Of a stretch of 64,000 nucleotides of DNA, positions 1 to 9,392 are shown one piece after another (position 1 is the first letter of the stretch; every line of letters begins with the position of its first letter). Source of the DNA: Iodidimonas nitroreducens (GTDB taxonomy: Bacteria; Pseudomonadota; Alphaproteobacteria; Sphingomonadales; Rhodothalassiaceae); assembly GCA_000710935.1 (NCBI GenBank), contig BAYV01000011.1:1-64000 (forward strand), written 5' to 3'. Under the pieces are notes generated by a model, which did no database searches, was not told the origin of the DNA, and saw only the letters and a list, made by a program, of their open reading frames with translations. Both the position numbers and the translations under genes were made by a program.

Positions 1-83
1 ACGATCTCCCGCCCGCACCCATCATATCACAGCTCCAACACACAGGGATCCATCTTTCCCAAGCTCCGCCCTTCACGAGTTGG

Positions 84-105
84 ACCCCGGCTCGGGGGCC
101 GGGGT
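84..105. repeat. GC-rich intergenic hairpin repeat (REP-like)
   Basis: ACCCCGG and CCGGGGT arms flank a short G-rich loop, and the sequence continues into GTGACG. Read on the minus strand it gives CGTCACCCCGGCC, which recurs in the hairpin at 54345-54368. The stretch just before it (GCCCTTCACG, then TGGACCC) recurs at 30838-30860. I read it as a dispersed intergenic element, not a gene-specific terminator, because no T-run follows. The rest of 1-207 shows no convincing gene. Confidence 0.5.
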
Positions 106-207
106 GACGCAATTTAAACAGCCCGGGTTGATGAAAGAGGGTGTCTGCGCCCGGCGCGATGAAAAGACCTGCGACATAGGGTCGGGGAGGGGGTTGGGGG
201 ATCAACT

Positions 208-221
208 TTGATTTGCATCAA
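208..221. promoter_or_regulatory. FNR/FixK-type box upstream of ORF 289-705
   Basis: TTGATTTGCATCAA is a perfect match to the FNR/FixK palindrome TTGAT-N4-ATCAA. It lies 68 bp before the ATG at 289. FNR-family regulators activate high-affinity oxidase genes in low oxygen, which fits the downstream cco operon. Which transcript this copy drives is inferred. Confidence 0.65.
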
Positions 222-288
222 AGCGGAAAGGCTGCCAGCCTTCTAAGTGTCTTGCTTCATCGGGTGAGAGACTTGAGGAGGGCGGAGG

Positions 289-705
289 ATGGGGAGCGCT
301 AAGGCCTATCCCAAGGGATGCCTGATCCGGATCAGGCAAGAGGGTGGCATGGCAGGGCTGGTGATTGCGGGCTGGTTCCTGCTTTCAGGCCTGGCCGTGA
401 TATTGGCCCCGGCTTTGGCGGCATCATCGGCACAAGACTCGGCACAAGCTAATGAACCCTCTTTCTTGGGCCTGCCCCAAAGCCTTTTGTGCCTGTCGGT
501 CATCCCCGATGGCCGCGATCATCCGGCGTCCTTTTCCGGCCCGTGCCATGCTGCGATGGCGGTATCCGGTGTTCTTTCTTTTCATCGACAACCGCAAACA
601 TCCGCGCGGGCCTTAAAGCCGTTCATCAGGCTTGCGGTGGGGGCATATGGGGTGGGGCCAATCCCGGTTTTATCGGCTTTTGCCCATGATCCTGCCCCGC
701 CATGA
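289..705 (+). CDS. Hypothetical small exported protein (doubtful)
   Basis: A 138-residue frame that I do not recognise. It has an unusually good Shine-Dalgarno sequence (AGGAGG about 7 bp before ATG 289) and a hydrophobic stretch at about residues 23-45 ending in an Ala-rich cleavage-like site, so it could be exported or membrane-anchored. The C-terminal half has no visible motif. It sits between two FNR-type boxes (208-221 and 754-767), so it could be an oxygen-controlled gene ahead of ccoN. An 18-bp perfect palindrome lies inside it at 320-337. It could equally be non-coding leader sequence or a decayed gene; overlapping frames are also open here. A second possible start is ATG 349. Confidence 0.3.
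   Translation: MGSAKAYPKGCLIRIRQEGGMAGLVIAGWFLLSGLAVILAPALAASSAQDSAQANEPSFLGLPQSLLCLSVIPDGRDHPASFSGPCHAAMAVSGVLSFHRQPQTSARALKPFIRLAVGAYGVGPIPVLSAFAHDPAPP
320..337. repeat. 18-bp perfect palindrome inside ORF 289-705
   Basis: GCCTGATCCGGATCAGGC reads the same on both strands. The core CTGATCCGGATCAG resembles an FNR/CRP-type site with weakened outer bases. It could be a regulator site in the cco leader or a chance palindrome. Confidence 0.35.
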
Positions 706-753
706 GGGGGCAGGCGATAGCGCGTGGCGAAATTTTCATTGGGTGCGGCTGAT

Positions 754-767
754 TTGATCTGGATCAA
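754..767. promoter_or_regulatory. FNR/FixK-type box upstream of ccoN
   Basis: TTGATCTGGATCAA is a perfect TTGAT-N4-ATCAA palindrome, 123 bp before the ccoN start. This is the position expected for an FNR/FixK activator site driving ccoNOQP. The 120 bp that follow carry no gene. Confidence 0.75.
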
Positions 768-889
768 ACCGCAGCCGAGCCGCTAAAGGCAAACAGAACC
801 ATAGATCAGGCGTGGTCATCAAAAAAACGATCCGCCGATTGCGATGGCCGGATCATCGGATTTAAGAAGCAGGGAAAGGAACAGGCCCC

Positions 890-2533
890 ATGTCAGCCAC
901 GAAACCAGCTTTGCCGGGGGGGCTTCCCCTTCTTGCCTGGGGCGTGATCATCGCTTTGGGCGCGGGCGCGCTTTTGTGGATTTTCATTGCCATGTATGCC
1001 CTCGATACCCCGATGCGGGTGCATGCCCTGCTGTTTGCTGCGGCCTTTATTGCCGGGATCGCCCTTATTGGGGATCGGGCCGGGCGATCTGCCGGGCCGC
1101 CGGTGGGCTATAATGATGTGATCGTCAAATATGGCGTCGTGGCCTCGATCTTTTGGGGTGTTGTGGGCTTTCTGGTGGGGGTGGTGATCGCCTTTCAGCT
1201 TGCATTCCCGGCGCTCAATTTCGATACCAGCTTCCTCAATTTCGGGCGGATGCGGCCTTTGCACACATCGGCGGTGATTTTTGCCTTTGGCGGCAATGTG
1301 CTGATCGCCACAAGCTTTTGGGTGGTCCAGCGCACCAGCCGGGCGCGGCTGGCCGGGGATATTGCGCCCTGGTTCGTTTTCTGGGGCTATCAGCTTTTCA
1401 TTGTGATCGCGGCCACCGGTTATCTGATGGGGGTGACCCAATCCAAGGAATATGCCGAGCCCGAATGGTATGCCGATATCTGGCTGACCATCGTTTGGGT
1501 GACCTATCTGCTGGTTTTCCTCGCAACTTTGGCCAAACGCCAGGAGCCGCATATCTATGTGGCCAATTGGTTTTATCTGGCCTTTATCGTGACCATTGCG
1601 ATGCTGCATCTGGGCAATAATATCTCGATTCCCATATCGCTTTTCTCGTCGAAATCGGTGCAGCTTTTTTCCGGCACGCAAGATGCCCTGATCCAATGGT
1701 GGTATGGCCATAATGCCGTGGGCTTTTTCCTCACCGCCGGGTTTTTGGGGATCATGTATTATTTCATCCCCAAAAGGGCCGAACGTCCGGTTTTTTCCTA
1801 TCGCTTGTCGATCATCCATTTCTGGGCGCTGATCTTTCTTTATATCTGGGCCGGGCCGCATCATCTGCACTACACCGCCTTGCCCTTATGGGCGCAAACC
1901 CTGGGGGCCACCTTTTCGATCATGTTGTGGATGCCAAGCTGGGGTGGGATGCTGAATGGCCTGCTCACCTTGAAAGGCGCATGGGATAAGCTGCGCACCG
2001 ATCCGGTGATCCGGATGCTGGTGGTTTCCGTTGCCTTTTACGGGATGAGCACCTTTGAAGGGCCGGTGATGTCGATGCACTGGGTGAACGGTCTTTCGCA
2101 CTATACCGATTGGACCATCGGCCATGTGCATTCCGGCGCTTTGGGCTGGGTGGGCTTTGTTTCCTTTGGGGCGATTTACTGCATGGCCCCTGCCGTGTTC
2201 GGGGTGCGGCAGCTTTATTCGCTGGTTTTGGTGGAATGGCATTTCTGGGTCGCCACCTTTGGCATCCTTTTATACATCACCGCCATGTGGGTTTCGGGGA
2301 TCATGCAGGGTCTGATGTGGCGGGCTTATGATGATCTGGGCTTCTTGCAATTTTCCTTCGTCCAAACCGTTGAGGCCATGCACCCCTATTATATTATCCG
2401 CGGTATGGGGGGCGTGTTGTTCCTCATCGGTGCGCTGATCATGGCCTATAATGTGTATATGACGGCAAAAGGCCGGGTGCGCGGCAATGAAGCCATCGAG
2501 CCAGAGCGTGCTTTGGCGCAACCGGCGGAATGA
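890..2533 (+). CDS. ccoN: cbb3-type cytochrome c oxidase subunit I
   Basis: Catalytic subunit of the high-affinity cbb3 terminal oxidase in the inner membrane; it reduces O2 to water and pumps protons. The 547-residue protein is the usual length or slightly long, with about 12 or more hydrophobic segments. Conserved histidines are visible: His125 in MRPLHTSAV, the [11 protein letters not shown] helix, the CuB-type pair in GPHHLHYT, and [15 protein letters not shown] for the haem groups. An AGGGAAAGGA-like ribosome site precedes ATG 890. It is the first gene of ccoNOQP-GHIS and ends four bases into an extended ccoO frame. Regulation is probably by the FNR box at 754-767. Confidence 0.97.
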   Translation: MSATKPALPGGLPLLAWGVIIALGAGALLWIFIAMYALDTPMRVHALLFAAAFIAGIALIGDRAGRSAGPPVGYNDVIVKYGVVASIFWGVVGFLVGVVIAFQLAFPALNFDTSFLNFGRMRPLHTSAVIFAFGGNVLIATSFWVVQRTSRARLAGDIAPWFVFWGYQLFIVIAATGYLMGVTQSKEYAEPEWYADIWLTIVWVTYLLVFLATLAKRQEPHIYVANWFYLAFIVTIAMLHLGNNISIPISLFSSKSVQLFSGTQDALIQWWYGHNAVGFFLTAGFLGIMYYFIPKRAERPVFSYRLSIIHFWALIFLYIWAGPHHLHYTALPLWAQTLGATFSIMLWMPSWGGMLNGLLTLKGAWDKLRTDPVIRMLVVSVAFYGMSTFEGPVMSMHWVNGLSHYTDWTIGHVHSGALGWVGFVSFGAIYCMAPAVFGVRQLYSLVLVEWHFWVATFGILLYITAMWVSGIMQGLMWRAYDDLGFLQFSFVQTVEAMHPYYIIRGMGGVLFLIGALIMAYNVYMTAKGRVRGNEAIEPERALAQPAE

Positions 2534-2544
2534 GGACAGGGATC

Positions 2545-3282
2545 ATGGCAAAATTCACACATAAAACCATCGAGAAGAATTCGATCCTGCTGCTGGTGCT
2601 GACCCTTGTCGTCGTGTCGATTGGCGGGCTGGTTGAAATCGTGCCGTTGTTCTGGATCAAAAGCACGATTGAAAAGGTCGAGGGCATCAGGCCCTATACC
2701 CCTTTGGAACTGGCGGGGCGGAATATCTATATCCGCGAAGGCTGCTATAATTGCCATAGCCAGATGATCCGGTCTTTGCGCTCGGAAGTGGATCGCTATG
2801 GCCATTATTCGCTGGCCGCCGAAAGCATGTATGATCATCCGTTTCAATGGGGATCCAAGCGCACCGGCCCCGATCTGGCTCGGCTGGGGAATAAATATTC
2901 TGATGAATGGCATCAATTGCACATGGCCGATCCGCGTTCGGTGGTGCCGGAATCGGTGATGCCCGGCTATCCCTTTCTCGCGCGCACGCCCCTTGATGTG
3001 GAGATTATCGAAGCCGTGCTCGAAACCCATGCTCTGGTGGGGGTGCCCTATGATGCTCAGATGATCGCCCATGCCAAGGCCGATCTGGTGGCACAATTGC
3101 AGCCCTTTGGCGATCTGGATGGGCTTTATGAACGTTATGGCGAAGGGATTGCGGTGCGCGATTTCGATGGCAATCCGCGCCTGATTTCCGAGCTTGATGC
3201 CCTCATTGCCTATATGCAGATGCTGGGAACATTGGTGGATTTCAATGTTTATAAGGCGCAAGAGGCTGATAATGAAAGATAA
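2545..3282 (+). CDS. ccoO: cbb3-type cytochrome c oxidase subunit II (mono-haem)
   Basis: Membrane-anchored c-type cytochrome that passes electrons to CcoN. The protein has one N-terminal membrane segment (about residues 13-35) and one haem-attachment motif CYNCH (Cys67, Cys70, His71). A longer frame starts at 2530, overlapping the ccoN stop, but ATG 2545 is preferred because GAGGACAGG lies just ahead of it and MAKFTHK is a typical CcoO beginning. Length 245 residues, as expected. Followed directly by ccoQ. Confidence 0.96.
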   Translation: MAKFTHKTIEKNSILLLVLTLVVVSIGGLVEIVPLFWIKSTIEKVEGIRPYTPLELAGRNIYIREGCYNCHSQMIRSLRSEVDRYGHYSLAAESMYDHPFQWGSKRTGPDLARLGNKYSDEWHQLHMADPRSVVPESVMPGYPFLARTPLDVEIIEAVLETHALVGVPYDAQMIAHAKADLVAQLQPFGDLDGLYERYGEGIAVRDFDGNPRLISELDALIAYMQMLGTLVDFNVYKAQEADNER

Positions 3283-3287
3283 GTGCG

Positions 3288-3503
3288 ATGTATGAAGCCT
3301 TATCGAATATTGCAGGCACCTGGGGGCTTTTGTTCCTGCTCGTGCTGTTCATTGCGGTGCTGGGCTATGCCTTATGGCCCCGCAACAAGGATAAATTCGA
3401 TCATGCCAGCCGCCTGCCGCTTAGCGATGAGCCGCCCGAAGATTTTGGCACAGGCAAGAAGGCACCCGGCGCGCGCCCGACAGACAAGGATCAAAGATCA
3501 TGA
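3288..3503 (+). CDS. ccoQ: cbb3-type oxidase small subunit CcoQ (FixQ)
   Basis: A 71-residue protein with one membrane helix (about residues 11-30), a WPRNKDKFD juncture typical of CcoQ, and a polar tail. CcoQ stabilises the cbb3 complex. It starts 5 bp after ccoO and its stop overlaps the start of ccoP (ATGA), so the genes are translationally coupled. An alternative overlapping frame at 3283 shows no family features. Confidence 0.9.
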   Translation: MYEALSNIAGTWGLLFLLVLFIAVLGYALWPRNKDKFDHASRLPLSDEPPEDFGTGKKAPGARPTDKDQRS

Positions 3504-4393
3504 GCAAGGCACCGGACAAAGATGAACTCACCGGGATCGATACCACCGGCCATGATTGGGATGGGATCACCGAGCTTGATAATCCCCTGCCGCGCTGGTG
3601 GCTTTATATGTTTTATGCCTCGATCGTCATCGCCATTTTGGGCTGGATCTGGTATCCATCCTGGCCCATTTGGGTGGGAGAATGGACCTACAGCAAGGGC
3701 ATTGCCGGCTTTTCCAAGCGTGCCGAGGTGACCGCCGAATTGCAAAGGGTGGCCGAGGGCCGCGAGGTTTATTATCAGCAGATCCGCGAACAGCCGCTTG
3801 AGGCGGTGATCAACGATCCCCAATTGCTGCGGATCAGCATGGCCGGGGGGGCGGCGGCCTTTGGCGATAATTGTGCGGCTTGTCATGGTTCGGGTGCGCA
3901 GGGCTTTGTGGGCTTTCCCAATCTGAATGATGATGCCTGGCTGTGGGGCGGCACTTTGTCCGATATCTATCAAACCCTGCAGCATGGTATCCGCTGGGAA
4001 GCCGATTATGAAACCCGCCTGTCGGTCATGCAGGGTTATCTGGCGGATCAGATCCTGACGCGGAACGAGGTGTCGGATGTGGTGGATTATGTTTTGTCAT
4101 TTCATGATCAGGCCGAGGATGAAGCGGCGGTGGCGCGCGGGCAGGTGACGTTCGAGCAGATCTGTTCGGCCTGCCATGGCGCGGATGCCAAGGGGATGAA
4201 GGAATTGGGCGCGCCCAATTTAACCGATGCCATCTGGCTTTATGGCGGTGATCGGGCCACGATCTATGAAACCGTGGCCAATGGCCGGGCGGGGGTAATG
4301 CCCGCCTGGGCCGGGCGGCTTGACGATGCCACCATCAAACAGCTTGCGATTTATGTGCATAGCCTTGGCGGTGGTCAGGATGAGGCGAATTGA
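3500..4393 (+). CDS. ccoP: cbb3-type cytochrome c oxidase subunit III (di-haem)
   Basis: Di-haem cytochrome c that takes electrons from soluble or membrane cytochrome c. The 297-residue protein has an N-terminal cytoplasmic segment, a membrane helix at about residues 33-55, and two haem motifs: CAACH (Cys125, Cys128, His129) and CSACH (Cys222, Cys225, His226). The start overlaps the ccoQ stop. Completes the ccoNOQP structural genes. Confidence 0.97.
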   Translation: MSKAPDKDELTGIDTTGHDWDGITELDNPLPRWWLYMFYASIVIAILGWIWYPSWPIWVGEWTYSKGIAGFSKRAEVTAELQRVAEGREVYYQQIREQPLEAVINDPQLLRISMAGGAAAFGDNCAACHGSGAQGFVGFPNLNDDAWLWGGTLSDIYQTLQHGIRWEADYETRLSVMQGYLADQILTRNEVSDVVDYVLSFHDQAEDEAAVARGQVTFEQICSACHGADAKGMKELGAPNLTDAIWLYGGDRATIYETVANGRAGVMPAWAGRLDDATIKQLAIYVHSLGGGQDEAN

Positions 4394-4403
4394 ACCATAA
4401 GCG

Positions 4404-5939
4404 GTGATTAGATTGACTGATGAGGCAGGCGCGGCGCATCCCATGGCCGGGGCGGCGGGAACACCGCTCCCCCCACAGCCGAACAAGGCTGCGCCGCTTT
4501 ATCAAAAAAGGATCAAGATTTACCCCAAAAGGGTGAGCGGCTTGTTTCGCAATGTGAAATGGGTGGTGATGCTGATCACTTTGGGGATTTATTATATCAC
4601 CCCATGGCTTCGTTGGGATCGCGGGCCATCGGCACCTGATCAGGCGGTTCTGCTCGATCTGCCCAATCGGCGCTTTTATATCTTCTTCATCGAAATCTGG
4701 CCGCAGGAGATTTATTATCTCACCGGTCTTTTGATCCTGTCGGCGCTGGCTTTGTTTCTTGTCACGTCGCTTTTCGGGCGGGTCTGGTGCGGCTATGCCT
4801 GCCCGCAAACGGTATGGACCGATCTTTTCATCTGGGTTGAACGATTGGTACAAGGTGATCGCAATAAGCGGATGCGCCTTGATAAAGCCCCATGGCGGCT
4901 GGAGAAGATCGCCAAAAAATCCATCACCCATGGCATCTGGCTGGTGATTTCCGTGGCCACCGGCGGGGCATGGGTTTTTTATTTTGCCGATGCTCCCACC
5001 CTTTTAAGCGATTTATTGCAGGGCGATGCCCCGATGGCCGCATATATCGCCATTGCGGCCTTAAGCTTTACCACCTACAGCCTGGGCGGATTGATGCGCG
5101 AGCAGGTGTGCACCTATATGTGCCCCTGGCCGCGCATTCAGGGCGCGATGTTTGATGCCGATACCTATCTGGTTTCCTACAAGGCGGACCGGGGTGAGCC
5201 GCGCGGCCCGCATAAACAGGGCGAAAGCTGGGAGGGACGCGGCGATTGCATTGATTGCAAGGCCTGTGTGACCGTTTGCCCGGTGGGCATCGATATTCGC
5301 GATGGGCCGCAGCTTGAATGTATTCAGTGCGCGCTTTGTGTGGATGCCTGCAATGAAATCATGGATCGGGTGGACCGTCCGCGCGGGTTGATTGATTATG
5401 AAACACTGGCCATGCCCCAGGCCCGTGCGGAAGGGCGAGAAACGCGGCCAAAATTATTGCGGGGCCGGACCATCATCTATGGCCTGTCCATCCTGCTGAC
5501 CATGGCGATCATGGCCTATGGATTGCTCACCCGCAGTGATCTTGATCTTTCGGTCCAGCAGGATCGCAATCCATTATATGTTTTGCTTTCGGATGGCGGC
5601 GTGCGCAATGGCTATCAGCTCAAAATCATCAATAAAGCCCATGAAGAACGCAATTTCATCATCGCTATCAAGGGGCTGGATGGCTATGAATTGAGCCGCC
5701 CCAATCATCAGGGACCTGTGGATGTGGTTTCGGTGGGGCCGGATGCCCAAAAAACCATCCGGCTTTATGTAGCTCTGCCTAAAGAAGGGCTGAACGCATC
5801 CCGCTTTCGGGATGGCGAGGCGCAGATCAGGATCATGCTGCGACAAGAGGATGATCAGGCTTCGGGAGATTTGGGAGATTCGGCGCGTCCCGTGCTGGCA
5901 TCCCAAAATATTGGCTTTCGTACGCCGCCCCAAAGATGA
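4404..5939 (+). CDS. ccoG: cbb3 oxidase accessory ferredoxin-like protein CcoG (FixG/RdxA)
   Basis: Polytopic membrane iron-sulfur protein needed for cbb3 biogenesis, linked in other bacteria to copper reduction during CuB insertion. The 511-residue frame has several membrane segments, the WCGYACPQTVW motif, a MCPWPRIQ motif, and two ferredoxin-type Cys clusters around CIDCKACVTVCP and CIQCALCVDACN. A C-terminal Ig-like periplasmic region follows. The start is uncertain: GTG 4404 is ten bases after ccoP; ATG 4442 is an alternative that shortens a non-conserved N-terminus. Confidence 0.93.
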   Translation: MIRLTDEAGAAHPMAGAAGTPLPPQPNKAAPLYQKRIKIYPKRVSGLFRNVKWVVMLITLGIYYITPWLRWDRGPSAPDQAVLLDLPNRRFYIFFIEIWPQEIYYLTGLLILSALALFLVTSLFGRVWCGYACPQTVWTDLFIWVERLVQGDRNKRMRLDKAPWRLEKIAKKSITHGIWLVISVATGGAWVFYFADAPTLLSDLLQGDAPMAAYIAIAALSFTTYSLGGLMREQVCTYMCPWPRIQGAMFDADTYLVSYKADRGEPRGPHKQGESWEGRGDCIDCKACVTVCPVGIDIRDGPQLECIQCALCVDACNEIMDRVDRPRGLIDYETLAMPQARAEGRETRPKLLRGRTIIYGLSILLTMAIMAYGLLTRSDLDLSVQQDRNPLYVLLSDGGVRNGYQLKIINKAHEERNFIIAIKGLDGYELSRPNHQGPVDVVSVGPDAQKTIRLYVALPKEGLNASRFRDGEAQIRIMLRQEDDQASGDLGDSARPVLASQNIGFRTPPQR

Positions 5940-5952
5940 AGGGCGCCAAAAG

Positions 5953-6477
5953 ATGAAGGACAAGAGAATCATGGCTGTGGCAAGAGCATTTGAAAAGCCG
6001 CTCACCGGGCGCAAGGTTCTGCTGATATTTTGCGGGTTTTTCGGGCTCATCCTAGGCGCCAATATCATCATGATGGTGTTTGCCGCCATGAGCTATGATG
6101 GGGTGCAGGAAGAGGATGCCTATCGCAAGGGCCGGGATTATAATGATGTGCTGGCCGCTGCTGCAGCGCAAAATGCCTTAGGCTGGCAGGTTGAATTTGA
6201 CCAGAAAATGGGCGGCATGGTTTTGCAAAGGCAGGTTTTTGCCCGCTTTTTGGATGATCGCGGCCAGCCTTTGGATGATCTTGATGTGAGGGCGACCTTC
6301 TTTTCCCCAATCGAGGAAGAACATGATACCGGCCTTGGCCTCGCCAATCTGGGGGCGGGCCGCTATGAGGGGATGATCACCGTGCCCCGCGCGGGGCGCT
6401 GGGAATTGCGGATCAGTGCTGTGCGCGGGGATGCGCAGATATTCCATCAGCGCAAAGAGGTGTTCATCGCCCCATGA
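5953..6477 (+). CDS. ccoH: FixH family protein (cbb3 assembly)
   Basis: Single-span membrane protein associated with cbb3 assembly together with the copper ATPase CcoI. About 174 residues from ATG 5953, or 168 from ATG 5971 (AAGGA precedes the latter). The membrane helix is at about residues 23-45 and is followed by a periplasmic FixH domain. A longer frame from 5812 is possible but overlaps ccoG and adds non-conserved sequence. The stop overlaps the ccoI start (ATGA). Confidence 0.9.
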   Translation: MKDKRIMAVARAFEKPLTGRKVLLIFCGFFGLILGANIIMMVFAAMSYDGVQEEDAYRKGRDYNDVLAAAAAQNALGWQVEFDQKMGGMVLQRQVFARFLDDRGQPLDDLDVRATFFSPIEEEHDTGLGLANLGAGRYEGMITVPRAGRWELRISAVRGDAQIFHQRKEVFIAP

Positions 6478-8786
6478 CCCTTTCATCAGCCAAAAACCCG
6501 ATCGGGGATCAAGCCGTGTTCCCGCAGCCATCTGCCGAAAAGCAGGGTGGGGGGCAGGGGGGTGCGCGGCATCTGGAAAGCGGTGATCACGAGATGGATT
6601 TTCTGGTGCCCGGCATGCATTGCGCGGGCTGCATCCGCAAGCTGGAGCAGGGGCTTTCCAAGCTGGAGGGGGTAGAGGCGGCGCGCGCCAATCTCACCAC
6701 CCGACGGGTGCGCTTGCGCTATCGGCCCGGCCTTCAGGATGCCGATCTTTTGCGCCAAAGCATTGAAGCACTGGGCTTTGATGCGGCGCCCTTTGATGCG
6801 CGTCTGGCAGGCGAAGAAGATGAAGCCCGCGCCCGGGGGCTTTTGCGGGCGATGGCGGTTTCGGGATTTGCGGCGGCCAATGTGATGCTGCTGTCGGTAT
6901 CCGTTTGGGCGGGTTTGGTGTCGGATATGGATACCGAAACCCGCGCCCTGTTTCATTGGCTTTCGGCGCTCATTGCCTTGCCCGCCGTGGCCTATGCCGG
7001 GATGCCCTTTTATCGTTCGGCGGCAGCGGCCTTGCGCCATGGCCGGATGAATATGGATGTGCCCATTTCCCTTGGGGTCATTTTAGCGTCGGCGGCCAGC
7101 CTTGCCCAAACCCTTCGCGGTGCCGAGCATGTGTATTTTGATGCCAGCATCAGCCTTGTGTTTTTTTTGCTGATCGGTCGTACTCTTGATCATTCCATGC
7201 GCCACCGCGCGGGTGAGGCGGCGCGCAATCTGCTGGCCATCCGCGCCATTGCCGCCACTAAAATTGCCCCGGATGGCCAGCGTTATTCAGTTCCGGTGGA
7301 AAGCCTTGTGCCGGGGGATCGGGTATTTGTGGCGGCGGGGATGCGGGTGCCGGGGGATGGGAAGATCATCGAGGGGCGCAGCGATATCGATCTCAGCCTT
7401 CTGACCGGGGAAAGCCTGCCGCTGCCGGCGCAGGTGGGGATGGATGTGTTTGCCGGAACCCTGAATCAAACCGGGCCATTGATCATCGAAATCATGGCGG
7501 CGGGCGAAGATACGGTGCTGGCCGATATGGCCCGCCTGATGGAATGCGCTGAACAGGGGCGGGCCGGTTTTGTGCGGCTGGCGGATCGGATCGCCCGCTT
7601 TTATGCTCCCCTTGTGCATCTTCTGGCGGCGGGCAGCTTCATCGGCTGGATGCTGGCGGGGGCGGATTGGTATCAATCCCTGATGATTTCCGTGGCGGTG
7701 CTGATCATCACCTGCCCCTGTGCTTTGGGATTGGCGGTGCCGGTGGTGCAGGTGGTGGCATCGGGGATGCTGTTGCGTTTGGGGGTTTTGGTGAAATCCC
7801 CCGATGGGCTGGAACGCTTGGCGGGCATCGATCTGGTGGTTTTCGATAAAACCGGCACCCTAAGCCACGGCCATGCCGCGCTGATCGGGCCGCTTTCGGC
7901 AAAGGGCGATGATCGCTTTGCTGCCGCTTTGGCTCGGCAATCCCAGCATCCCCTTTCAAAAGCCCTGTTCGCGGCGTGGGGGGCGCAGCATCCTGATGTG
8001 CTCTTGCCCCGCCCCGATGATGTGCATGAAGAACCCGGCTGTGGGCTATCGGCCCGCTTTGGGGATGATCTGTGGCGGCTGGGCAGCCGCGATTGGGTTC
8101 AGGGCATCAGCCGCCAGCCCGACCATGATCCCAATGATGGCCCTGCTGATGACGCGATTGAGACGGCACCCGGTGGGCCGGTTTTATGGTGCGCCCGGGC
8201 GGGTGGGATGGCCCGGCCTTTTGCTTTTCATGATCGCCTGCGCCCCGATGCGGCGGCGGTGGTGGCCGGGCTGAAGGCGGCATCCATCAAGGTGCATCTG
8301 CTTTCGGGGGATCAGCCGGCGGCGGTGGCGGCGATGGCGGCCCGGCTGGGGATTGATCATTATAAAGCGGCGGCCAAACCGGCGGATAAAATCGCGATCC
8401 TCGCCGATCTGGCGGCGTCGGGGCATAAGGTTCTGATGGTGGGGGATGGGCTGAATGATGCCCCGGCCTTGCGGGCGGCCCATGTTTCGATGTCGCCCGC
8501 CAGCGCTGCCGATATCACCCAAACGGCGGCAGATTTCATTTTCCAAAGTGATAGCCTGCTGCCGCTTTTGCACGCCCTTCATATCGCCCGCCGTGCCCGT
8601 GCCCATGTGATTGAAAATTTTGCCATGGCTTTGGGCTATAATCTTTTGGCTGTGCCTTTGGCCGTGGCGGGCTATGTCACCCCTTTGATTGCCGCTTTGG
8701 CGATGTCGTCTTCCTCGCTGATCGTCACCCTCAATGCCCTGCGTCTGCGCCTGTCAAAAACCAGCCCTGGCCGGGACGCGCGATGA
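6474..8786 (+). CDS. ccoI: Copper-translocating P1B-type ATPase CcoI (FixI)
   Basis: Exports copper across the inner membrane to supply the CuB site of the cbb3 oxidase. The 770-residue protein has, in order, an N-terminal heavy-metal domain with GMHCAGC (Cys50, Cys53), membrane helices, the metal-channel motif CPC at residues 414-416, the phosphorylation motif DKTGT with Asp458, and the hinge GDGLNDAP around Asp658. The start is translationally coupled to ccoH and the stop overlaps the ccoS start. The first 40 or so residues before the metal domain are low in conservation. Confidence 0.96.
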   Translation: MTLSSAKNPIGDQAVFPQPSAEKQGGGQGGARHLESGDHEMDFLVPGMHCAGCIRKLEQGLSKLEGVEAARANLTTRRVRLRYRPGLQDADLLRQSIEALGFDAAPFDARLAGEEDEARARGLLRAMAVSGFAAANVMLLSVSVWAGLVSDMDTETRALFHWLSALIALPAVAYAGMPFYRSAAAALRHGRMNMDVPISLGVILASAASLAQTLRGAEHVYFDASISLVFFLLIGRTLDHSMRHRAGEAARNLLAIRAIAATKIAPDGQRYSVPVESLVPGDRVFVAAGMRVPGDGKIIEGRSDIDLSLLTGESLPLPAQVGMDVFAGTLNQTGPLIIEIMAAGEDTVLADMARLMECAEQGRAGFVRLADRIARFYAPLVHLLAAGSFIGWMLAGADWYQSLMISVAVLIITCPCALGLAVPVVQVVASGMLLRLGVLVKSPDGLERLAGIDLVVFDKTGTLSHGHAALIGPLSAKGDDRFAAALARQSQHPLSKALFAAWGAQHPDVLLPRPDDVHEEPGCGLSARFGDDLWRLGSRDWVQGISRQPDHDPNDGPADDAIETAPGGPVLWCARAGGMARPFAFHDRLRPDAAAVVAGLKAASIKVHLLSGDQPAAVAAMAARLGIDHYKAAAKPADKIAILADLAASGHKVLMVGDGLNDAPALRAAHVSMSPASAADITQTAADFIFQSDSLLPLLHALHIARRARAHVIENFAMALGYNLLAVPLAVAGYVTPLIAALAMSSSSLIVTLNALRLRLSKTSPGRDAR

Positions 8787-9037
8787 GCGTTCTTTTATTT
8801 TTGATCCCCATCGCGCTGTTTTTGGGGGGGCTGGGCCTTGCCGCCTTTTTATGGTCTTTGCGCTCGGGGCAATATGATGATCTCGATGGGGCGGCGGCGC
8901 GCATTCTGCTCGATGATGATGGCCCAGATTCCGACAGAGATTCCGACAGAGATTCCGCCAGAGATTCCGCCAGTGATTCCGCCAGAGAAACCGACCCTGA
9001 TGAGGCAGCCAAAAAGCCTGATGATAGCCCTTGCTGA
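8783..9037 (+). CDS. ccoS: cbb3 oxidase maturation protein CcoS
   Basis: Small membrane protein required for cofactor insertion into CcoN. The 84-residue sequence has an N-terminal helix (about residues 3-25), the typical FLWSLRSGQYDDLDG junction and an acidic tail. The tail is unusual: residues about 49-68 are a DSDR/DSAR repeat encoded by five 12-bp DNA units (8927-8986). It overlaps the ccoI stop by four bases and is the last gene of the cco operon. Confidence 0.9.
   Translation: MSVLLFLIPIALFLGGLGLAAFLWSLRSGQYDDLDGAAARILLDDDGPDSDRDSDRDSARDSASDSARETDPDEAAKKPDDSPC
8927..8986 (+). repeat. Five tandem 12-bp repeats in ccoS
   Basis: The unit GATTCCGACAGA occurs twice and is followed by three variants GATTCCGCCAGA/T. 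All are in frame and encode a Ser-Asp-Arg/Ala-rich tail. The repeat number is expected to vary by slippage. Confidence 0.85.
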
Positions 9038-9065
9038 TCGGATGCTTTGTGCTTATGGTCAGCTA

Positions 9066-9236
9066 TGGTGGTGCCTTCGAGTGATCGGAGGCCAAAAGGG
9101 AACGCGGTTCAAAACCGCGGCTGTGCCCGCAACTGTAAGCGGAAAGGTCCGCGCATCATAAGCCACTGAAGCGTCATCGCTTCGGGAAGGCAGCGCATCA
9201 GACCAATGACCCGCAAGCCAGGAGACCTGCCACCCC
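9066..9236 (+). ncRNA. Cobalamin (B12) riboswitch
   Basis: Contains the conserved blocks of the AdoCbl riboswitch in order: GGTGCC near the start, GCCAAAAGGGAA, GCTGTGCCCGCAACTGTAAGC, a GCCACTG and GGGAAGGC block, GACCCGCAAG, and the B12 box AGCCAGGAGACCTGCC at about 9216-9231. It lies 157 bp before the btuB start and probably turns off btuBFCD when cobalamin is plentiful. Whether it acts on transcription or translation is not clear; no obvious terminator was found before btuB. Confidence 0.93.
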
Positions 9237-9392
9237 GTCGTCTTCCTTGGGCCGGGACCAGCCATAAGGAGCGGACTTCCGCAGCGGCGACATCATGGGT
9301 GCTGGTGTGGATCAACGCGGGATGTTCCTTCTATTCCAATATTGATCTTGGCCGGTGGCCCGTTTTGCAATGACGTGAACGGGAGTTTCGCC

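Noticed and set aside
893-1870. 325-residue minus-strand frame opposite ccoN
   Set aside because: His/Pro/Gly-rich shadow of a certain gene; no motif or ribosome site.
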